Assembly (NCBI GenBank): GCA_009914615.1
Contig: WNDX01000017.1
Span: 1-43,626, forward strand
Length of the DNA stretch: 43,626 nucleotides
Source: Herbaspirillum frisingense
Lineage (GTDB): Bacteria; Pseudomonadota; Gammaproteobacteria; Burkholderiales; Burkholderiaceae_D
Reading direction: 5' to 3'
Below are positions 38,422 to 43,626 of this stretch, in pieces (positions within the stretch are counted from its first letter, which is position 1; each line of letters opens with the position of its first letter). A program made the position numbers and the translations under genes. The notes beneath the pieces are model-generated. The model saw nothing but the letters and a program-made list of their open reading frames with translations, did not search any database and was not told where the DNA came from.

Positions 38422-39105
38422 ATGTCGTCACCGATCCAGCCCGGCGCCGTGCCGGAAGAAAAACTCGAATTCGTCAGCTCGTGCAAGCTGCCCATGCCCT
38501 GGGCCACCTTCGAGCTGCATGCCTTCTACGATGAAATTTCCGGCAAGGAACACCTGGCCCTGACGCTGGGCGATGTCGGCAACGGCGAGCCGGTGCTGGG
38601 CCGCGTGCATTCCGAGTGCCTGACCGGCGACGCACTGTTTTCCCAGCGCTGCGATTGCGGTGCGCAGCTGGAAGCGGCGCTCAAGAAGATCGCCAAGGAA
38701 GGCCGCGGCGTGCTGTTCTACCTGCGCCAGGAAGGGCGCGGCATCGGTCTGCTCAACAAGATCCGCGCCTATCACCTGCAGGACCAGGGCGCCGATACGG
38801 TGGAAGCCAACGAACGCTTGGGTTTCCCGGCCGACATGCGGCGCTACACCATCGTGCTGCCGATGCTGGCGCACCTGAAGATCACCGGCCTGCGCCTGAT
38901 GACCAACAATCCGCGCAAGGTGAAGGCGCTGGAAGACAGCGGCATCACGGTGGCCGAGCGCATCCCGCTGATTGCCAACCACAATCCGTTCAACATCGGC
39001 TATCTGGGCACCAAGGCGCGCAAGCTGGGCCATTTGCTGCCGGGCGTGGGCAAGGGCGCCGAGCAACCCGAGAAGGTGCCGCTGGATGCGCACGACAACG
39101 AATGA
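38422..39105 (+). CDS. ribA: GTP cyclohydrolase II, RibA
   Basis: Zinc enzyme that opens GTP to 2,5-diamino-6-ribosylamino-4(3H)-pyrimidinone 5'-phosphate, the first step of riboflavin synthesis, in the cytoplasm. The 227 residues carry the zinc ligands C66, C77 and C79 in [18 protein letters not shown], the catalytic [20 protein letters not shown] (about 101-120), and the C-terminal [17 protein letters not shown]. It is a stand-alone GTP cyclohydrolase II without an attached RibB domain. The start is ATG 38422. A terminator follows. Confidence 0.97.
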   Translation: MSSPIQPGAVPEEKLEFVSSCKLPMPWATFELHAFYDEISGKEHLALTLGDVGNGEPVLGRVHSECLTGDALFSQRCDCGAQLEAALKKIAKEGRGVLFYLRQEGRGIGLLNKIRAYHLQDQGADTVEANERLGFPADMRRYTIVLPMLAHLKITGLRLMTNNPRKVKALEDSGITVAERIPLIANHNPFNIGYLGTKARKLGHLLPGVGKGAEQPEKVPLDAHDNE

Positions 39106-39116
39106 CGCCTGCCTGA

Positions 39117-39142
39117 AGACGGACCCTTGCGGTCCGTTTTTT
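39117..39142 (+). terminator. Rho-independent terminator after ribA
   Basis: ACGGACC-CTTGC-GGTCCGT followed by six T. Confidence 0.93.
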
Positions 39143-39201
39143 CATGGCGGCCGGCCTCTTGACGCATCGGTTAGCATGGAGGCTAGTCCGCGCCATGAGC
39201 G

Positions 39202-39246
39202 CCCTTCGTGCCCTTCATACCCTTCGTACCCTTCATAGCCTTCGTA
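39202..39246 (+). repeat. Five tandem 9-bp units before the COG0523 gene
   Basis: CCCTTCGTG, CCCTTCATA, CCCTTCGTA, CCCTTCATA, GCCTTCGTA in direct succession, ending 24 bases before the next ATG. The units alternate between CGT and CAT forms. It lies in the leader or promoter region. As a 9-bp unit, changes in copy number would alter spacing without affecting a frame. Confidence 0.85.
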
Positions 39247-39270
39247 CCATTTCTTCACGAACATCCGATC

Positions 39271-40449
39271 ATGAATTCATCCGTAGCCGCCGGCGATGCG
39301 CCGATTCCCGTTTCCCTGCTGACCGGCTTCCTCGGCAGCGGCAAGACCACACTGTTGAACCATCTGATCACCCGGCCGGAGATGAAGAACACGCTCGTCA
39401 TCATCAACGAGTTCGGCGAGATCGGCCTGGATCACCCGCTGGTGGCGCACAGCCAGGAAGACATCGTGGTCGAGATGAGCAGCGGCTGCCTGTGCTGCAC
39501 CATCCGCGGCGACCTGAAGAAGACCTTGAAGGACATCACCTGGCGCTTCGCCGAGGGCGGCAAGCGTCGCTTCGACCGCGTGGTGATCGAGACCACCGGC
39601 CTGGCTTCGCCGGTGCCCATCCTGCATACGCTGATGACCGATCCGTTCATCGCCTCCCGCTACCGGCTGGACGGCGTGATCGTCACGATCGATGCGGTCA
39701 ACGGCATGTCCACACTGGATCACCACGTCGAAGCCGTGCAGCAGGCCGCGGTGGCGGATCGCCTGCTGCTGACCAAGACCGACCTGGCGGAGCCGGCGGT
39801 AGTGTCGGCGCTGCAGGCGCGCCTGCGCGCGCTCAATCCGGGCGCGCGCCAGTTGCTGCCGCAGATCGGCAAGATCGCGCCGGGCGAGCTGCTGGACGCG
39901 GGTTTGTTCAAGCCCGGCGAGAAGATGCCGGACGTGGCGCGTTGGCTCAATGAAGAGGCGTTCGCCGAGAAGGAGGCGCACGAGCACGCTCATCACCCTC
40001 ATGATCATCACCACGGTCATGACCATGCTCACCATCAGCATGGTCACGCGCATGGTGAGCATGATGGTCACGCACATGACATCAACCGCCACGACGACCA
40101 CATCCGCGCGTTCTGCTTCACCTTCGACGAGCCCATCGATCCCGTGCTGTTCGACGAATGGCTGAGCTTGCTGGTGGGTTTCAAGGGGCCCAATATCCTG
40201 CGCATCAAGGGCATCCTCAATCTCAAGGGCGAGAATCTGCCGACCGTGATCCACGGCGTGCAGCACATCTTCCATCCCACCGCGACGCTGCCCGCGTGGC
40301 CGTCGGAAGACCGCCGCAGCCGCATCGTCTTCATCACCCGCGATATCGAGCGCGCCACCATCGAGCGCTCCTTCGATGCTTTCATGCAAGCCCAGGCGAT
40401 CGAGCGCGAGGCGCGGGAAAAACAACAGTCCTCACCTTACTCCTATTGA
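39271..40449 (+). CDS. COG0523 (CobW-type) G3E GTPase, putative metallochaperone
   Basis: A 392-residue cytoplasmic P-loop GTPase of the G3E family, whose members deliver zinc, cobalt or other metals to proteins. Visible are Walker A GFLGSGKTTLLN (19-30), NEFGEIGLDH (46-55), the metal-binding C-x-C-C motif GCLCCTIRGD (72-81), and the base-recognition TKTD segment. A histidine-rich loop (about 237-272, with roughly 20 His) and a C-terminal CobW_C domain (about 275-385) follow. The CxCC and His loop favour zinc. No metal-uptake gene or Zur box is seen nearby. The ATG at 39271 is chosen; upstream codons merely read through the 9-bp repeats. Confidence 0.93.
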   Translation: MNSSVAAGDAPIPVSLLTGFLGSGKTTLLNHLITRPEMKNTLVIINEFGEIGLDHPLVAHSQEDIVVEMSSGCLCCTIRGDLKKTLKDITWRFAEGGKRRFDRVVIETTGLASPVPILHTLMTDPFIASRYRLDGVIVTIDAVNGMSTLDHHVEAVQQAAVADRLLLTKTDLAEPAVVSALQARLRALNPGARQLLPQIGKIAPGELLDAGLFKPGEKMPDVARWLNEEAFAEKEAHEHAHHPHDHHHGHDHAHHQHGHAHGEHDGHAHDINRHDDHIRAFCFTFDEPIDPVLFDEWLSLLVGFKGPNILRIKGILNLKGENLPTVIHGVQHIFHPTATLPAWPSEDRRSRIVFITRDIERATIERSFDAFMQAQAIEREAREKQQSSPYSY

Positions 40450-40463
40450 GCGCGAAACCGCTC

Positions 40464-40485
40464 GGGCCGCCTGCGGGCGGCCTTT
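40464..40485 (+). terminator. Probable terminator after the COG0523 gene
   Basis: GGCCGCC-TGCG-GGCGGCC stem followed by only three T, so a weak intrinsic terminator. Confidence 0.55.
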
Positions 40486-40606
40486 GAGGCGCATGAATTT
40501 TCCACAAGGAAACAACTCGCAACCAAGCGAAAGTTTGATTTGTTGTCTGGCCATTAAAAATAAATCCGGTGCGTCCGATAATTAGGCAGAGAGCAGATTA
40601 TTATCG

Positions 40607-43474
40607 GTGTCATATCTAGATAACGATTCACTTATGCAGCGTGTGATCAACAAGCTGGGGGCAACGTTGTCGGCATCACTCACGCTGATGTTGGGCTTGT
40701 GCGCCACCATGACCGTGTTTGTCGCCACCAGCCACCTGGAAGAGGATGCGGTCAGCCTGGACTTCGAGCGCCGGGCGGCCTTGCGCGCCTTCACGATACA
40801 GCGCGGCCTGGAAGAAGCGGTCCAGGTCTTGTCGGTCATCAACCATTTCTACGCCACCGTCGGCGATCCTTCGCGCGAGCAATTCCACAGCTTCACCCGG
40901 CCGCTGCTGGAGCGCTATCCCTACGTGCGCGCCTTCGGCGTGCAGCGCTTCGTGGCCGACCAGGACCGCCTGGTGTTCGAGGCGCTGCGCCAGGGCGCCG
41001 TGCCCGGCTTCCAGATCACCGTGATGGCCGACGGCAAGCTGGAGCGCGCGCCCGACAGTCCATCCTATCTGGTGGTCGATTACGTGGAGCCGGTGGCAGG
41101 CAACGAAGCCGCGCTGGGCCTGGACCAGACCGGCAATCCCATCGTCATGAAGACGCTGGACGCGGCCCTAGCCAGCGGCCGCCCTGCCTCGACGCTGCCG
41201 ATGCGCCTGGCGCAATCCGGCCCGGGCGAGCGCGGCCTGCTGGTCATCCAGCCGGTGTATCGCGGTGGCGTGCAGCCATCCGATCCCCTGGCGCGGCGGG
41301 CGGCCCTGATCGGCGATACCTCGGCGGTGCTGCAGGTGACCGAACTGGTCCAGAAGATCCTGGACGGCGCCGGACTGACAGAGGATCAGGAAATCGGCCT
41401 GCGCATCTACATCGGCCAGCAAGCCAGCGACGCCAGCCTGGTCTATCGCCACGACAGCGCGCCGTCGCCGGGCCATTGGCTGGATCACCTGCTCAAGCTG
41501 GGCAGCCTGTTCCGCCAGCCGTCCAATACCATGACCAGCTTCGATATCGCCGGCCAGACCTGGCACATGGAGATCAGCATCCCGCCGCGCTCGGTGTTCG
41601 CCGATCACTACGGCTCGCTGCTGATTCTGCTGGCGGGCGTGATTGCCTCGCTGCTGGGCGCGGCCTACATGCGCGCGTTGTCGATGCGTTCGCATCGCGT
41701 GCAGCAGTTGGTGGAAGACAAGACCGCCGAGCTGCGTACCACCAACGCCTTGCTGTCGGACGACATCAAGGCGCGCCGCCTGGCCGAAAGCGCGCTGCAG
41801 CTGCGCCACCAGGCAATCGAGGCCAGCGCCAACGCCATCATCATCCTGTCGGCCCAGGAGCCGGAATACGCCATCGAATACGTCAATCCGGCCTTCGCGC
41901 GCATCACCGGCTTCAGCGCGTCCGAGGCGGTGGGCAAGAGCATCCGCTTCCTGGAAGGGCGCGACAGCGATCCGGAGGGCTTCGAGACCGTGTGGATCGC
42001 CATGCGCGAGAAGCGCGAGCACAACGTGGTGCTGCGCAACTATCACAAGGATGGCTCGGAGCTGTGGAACGACTTCTACATCGCACCGGTGAAGGATGAG
42101 AACGGCGCCGTGACCCACTTCGTGGCGGCGCTGTATGACATCACCTCGATGAAGCGTTACGAGGCCGAACTGGAATTCCAGGCCAGCCGCGACACCCTGA
42201 CCGGCCTGATCAACCGCCACATGCTGCGCCATCACCTGGAGCAGGCCATCGGCGTGGCCGAGCGCCAGAAGCAGGCGCTGTGGGTGGTGTTCGTCGATCT
42301 CGACCGCTTCAAGTTCGTCAACGACACCCTGGGCCACAAGGCCGGCGACACGCTGCTGCGCACGGTGGCCGGACGCCTGCGCGCGGCGGTGCGCGAGGCC
42401 GATACGGTGGCGCGCCTGGGCGGCGACGAATTCATCATGATCCTGCCCGAGCAGGACGAACTCACGCTCGACACCCGCAGCCTGCAACGCATCATGGACG
42501 CCGTGGCCGCGCCGGTCACGCTGGGTGGGCATACGCTGTTCATGACCTGCAGCATCGGCGTGGCCTGCTACCCGAGCGACGGCACCGATGGCGAGACGCT
42601 GATCAAGCACGCCGACATCGCCATGTATCGCGGCAAGCAGACCGGCCGCAACAATTTCCAGTTCTACACGCCGGCCATGAACGAGCAGGCGCTGGAACGC
42701 CTGCGCATCGAAGGCGACCTGCGCAGCGCGCTCGACAACGGCGAATTCCTGCTGCACTACCAGCCCAAGGTGGATCTGGCCAGCGGCCGCGTGGTCGGCA
42801 GCGAGGCGCTGATCCGCTGGCAGCATCCGCAACTGGGCATGGTGTCGCCGGCGCGCTTCATCGGCTTGGCCGAAGAGACCGGCCTGATCCTGCCGATCGG
42901 CGCCTGGGTGTTGCGCGCGGCATGTACGCAATGCCGCCAGTGGCAGCTCTCCGGCCATGACGACATCAGCGTCTCGGTCAACCTGTCGGTGGGCCAGTTC
43001 CTGCAGAAGGACCTGGTCTCCTCGATCGCCGACGTGCTGGAAGACACCGGCCTGCCGCCGGCCTCGCTGGAACTGGAGCTGACCGAGAGCCTCATGATGA
43101 CCGACGTCGAGCACGCCATCGGCATCCTGGCCGGCCTGAAGGAACTGGGCGTGCGCCTGTCGATCGATGACTTCGGCACCGGCTATTCCTCGCTGGCGTA
43201 TCTGAAGCGCTTCCCCATCGACGTGCTGAAGATCGACCGCTCCTTCGTGCGCGACATCACCATCGACGCCGACGACGCAGCGATCACGGCCTCCATCATC
43301 TCGCTGGCGCGCCACTTGAAGCTGCGCGTGATCGCCGAGGGGGTGGAGACCGACGAACAGCTCGACTACCTGCGTCACTACGGTTGCGACGAGATCCAGG
43401 GCTACCTGTTCAGCCCGCCGGTACCGGCCGAGAAGTTCGAACAGATCCTCAGGCAGGAGCGGGTCATGACGTAA
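40607..43474 (+). CDS. CHASE-PAS-GGDEF-EAL bifunctional cyclic-di-GMP protein
   Basis: A 955-residue inner-membrane signalling protein. TM1 (about 18-40) and TM2 (about 338-356) bracket a periplasmic CHASE sensor domain. Then come a short coiled coil (about 360-395), a PAS domain (about 400-515; NPAFARITGFSASEAVGKS), a GGDEF domain (about 530-690) and an EAL domain (about 710-950). The cyclase motif GGDEF is intact with an inhibitory RxxD five residues before it. The EAL side keeps [40 protein letters not shown] and AEGVET. Both activities are thus possible. The GTG at 40607 is used; ATG 40634 is an alternative, and neither has a strong ribosome-binding sequence. Confidence 0.93.
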   Translation: MSYLDNDSLMQRVINKLGATLSASLTLMLGLCATMTVFVATSHLEEDAVSLDFERRAALRAFTIQRGLEEAVQVLSVINHFYATVGDPSREQFHSFTRPLLERYPYVRAFGVQRFVADQDRLVFEALRQGAVPGFQITVMADGKLERAPDSPSYLVVDYVEPVAGNEAALGLDQTGNPIVMKTLDAALASGRPASTLPMRLAQSGPGERGLLVIQPVYRGGVQPSDPLARRAALIGDTSAVLQVTELVQKILDGAGLTEDQEIGLRIYIGQQASDASLVYRHDSAPSPGHWLDHLLKLGSLFRQPSNTMTSFDIAGQTWHMEISIPPRSVFADHYGSLLILLAGVIASLLGAAYMRALSMRSHRVQQLVEDKTAELRTTNALLSDDIKARRLAESALQLRHQAIEASANAIIILSAQEPEYAIEYVNPAFARITGFSASEAVGKSIRFLEGRDSDPEGFETVWIAMREKREHNVVLRNYHKDGSELWNDFYIAPVKDENGAVTHFVAALYDITSMKRYEAELEFQASRDTLTGLINRHMLRHHLEQAIGVAERQKQALWVVFVDLDRFKFVNDTLGHKAGDTLLRTVAGRLRAAVREADTVARLGGDEFIMILPEQDELTLDTRSLQRIMDAVAAPVTLGGHTLFMTCSIGVACYPSDGTDGETLIKHADIAMYRGKQTGRNNFQFYTPAMNEQALERLRIEGDLRSALDNGEFLLHYQPKVDLASGRVVGSEALIRWQHPQLGMVSPARFIGLAEETGLILPIGAWVLRAACTQCRQWQLSGHDDISVSVNLSVGQFLQKDLVSSIADVLEDTGLPPASLELELTESLMMTDVEHAIGILAGLKELGVRLSIDDFGTGYSSLAYLKRFPIDVLKIDRSFVRDITIDADDAAITASIISLARHLKLRVIAEGVETDEQLDYLRHYGCDEIQGYLFSPPVPAEKFEQILRQERVMT

Positions 43475-43499
43475 GCGCGGCCGCCAACCTGGCACGCAA

Positions 43500-43626
43500 A
43501 TCGGGATAGGGGCGGCCAGAACCTGGCCGATCCCCTCCCACACCACCCGGCGTGCGGGTCCGCACCGGGCGGTTCGAGTCGTTGAGGTCAACAGAGCCGA
43601 GGTACCCCAAGCCGGTCGAAGTAGGC
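43500..43626 (-). mobile_element. Group II intron, 3' end (domains V and VI)
   Basis: On the minus strand the window edge carries a 34-nt domain V-like hairpin (43541-43575; AACCGCCCGG-TGCGG...CCGCA-CG-CCGGGTGGTG with a two-base bulge). It is followed by a domain VI hairpin (43500-43540) whose GGGAGGGG and CCCCTATCCC arms leave a bulged A. The element then ends in GAT (an AY-type 3' end). The bulged A is eight nucleotides from the 3' end, the expected branch-point position. The intron body and any reverse transcriptase gene lie beyond the right edge. The insertion is 25 bp after the stop of the GGDEF-EAL gene. Confidence 0.78.

Noticed and set aside
39976-40080. Repetitive CAT/CAC stretch as a DNA repeat array
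   Set aside because: It encodes the histidine-rich loop of the metallochaperone; the repetition follows from His/Asp codons.

Overview
The window looks like origin-proximal chromosome of a high-GC betaproteobacterium of the Oxalobacteraceae, most likely Herbaspirillum. The grounds are overall protein similarity recalled from memory, the chain mnmG-rsmG-...-parA-parB with parS sites beside mnmG, and the dat-ybeD-lipB-lipA order. No rRNA, tRNA or CRISPR array was seen. Both edges are mobile elements: the 3' part of an IS3-family element at the left, and the 3' domains V-VI of a group II intron (minus strand) at the right.

Layout. 1-1.6 kb: the IS element has cut off the 5' end of livM, a branched-chain amino acid permease gene. 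1.6-3.05 kb: DnaA-box-like sequences, a TSUP permease and two perfect 16-bp parS palindromes exactly 90 bp apart. 3.05-8.7 kb: one co-directional run of mnmG, rsmG, a periplasmic lipocalin, a LysE-type exporter, parA and parB, so tRNA/rRNA modification and chromosome segregation genes have two accessory genes between them. 9.1-13.1 kb: opgG (osmoregulated periplasmic glucan) diverges from a GH3 beta-glucosidase gene (bglX) that is broken at both ends of its reading frame. 13.1-13.6 kb: inverted repeats and a scar joining a LysR start to what looks like a transporter tail. 13.6-15.4 kb: a GlxA/AraC-type regulator diverges from an M24 peptidase-like gene, with 21-bp-phased direct repeats between them. 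15.8-24.5 kb: an exporter-type ABC half-transporter, an HD phosphohydrolase, a translationally coupled chemoreceptor/GAF-EAL pair, and an SbmA/YddA-like ABC protein preceded by a PmrA/QseB-type TTAAG-N5-TTAAG box.

24.8-29.7 kb is the lipoate block (dat, ybeD, lipB, lipA), interrupted by a divergent LysR/DUF2917 pair. 29.8-38.2 kb is a compact catabolic island: a divergent LysR regulator, a cytoplasmic serine hydrolase, a complete peptide-type ABC importer (two permeases, a fused double ATPase and a binding protein) and a C45-family Ntn hydrolase. Its layout recalls the glutathione importer operon gsi. I infer uptake and intracellular deacylation or hydrolysis of a small N-acyl or peptide-like compound; the substrate is unknown. 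38.4-43.5 kb carries ribA, a COG0523 (CobW-type) metallochaperone GTPase with a histidine-rich loop and a 9-bp tandem repeat just upstream, and a large CHASE-PAS-GGDEF-EAL cyclic-di-GMP protein.

A family of at least seven palindromic REP-like repeats lies only between genes. Three perfect DnaA boxes (TTATCCACA) are also intergenic. The most promising leads are the catabolic island, the parS/DnaA-box architecture, the response-regulator box before the SbmA-like transporter, and the doubly disrupted bglX.
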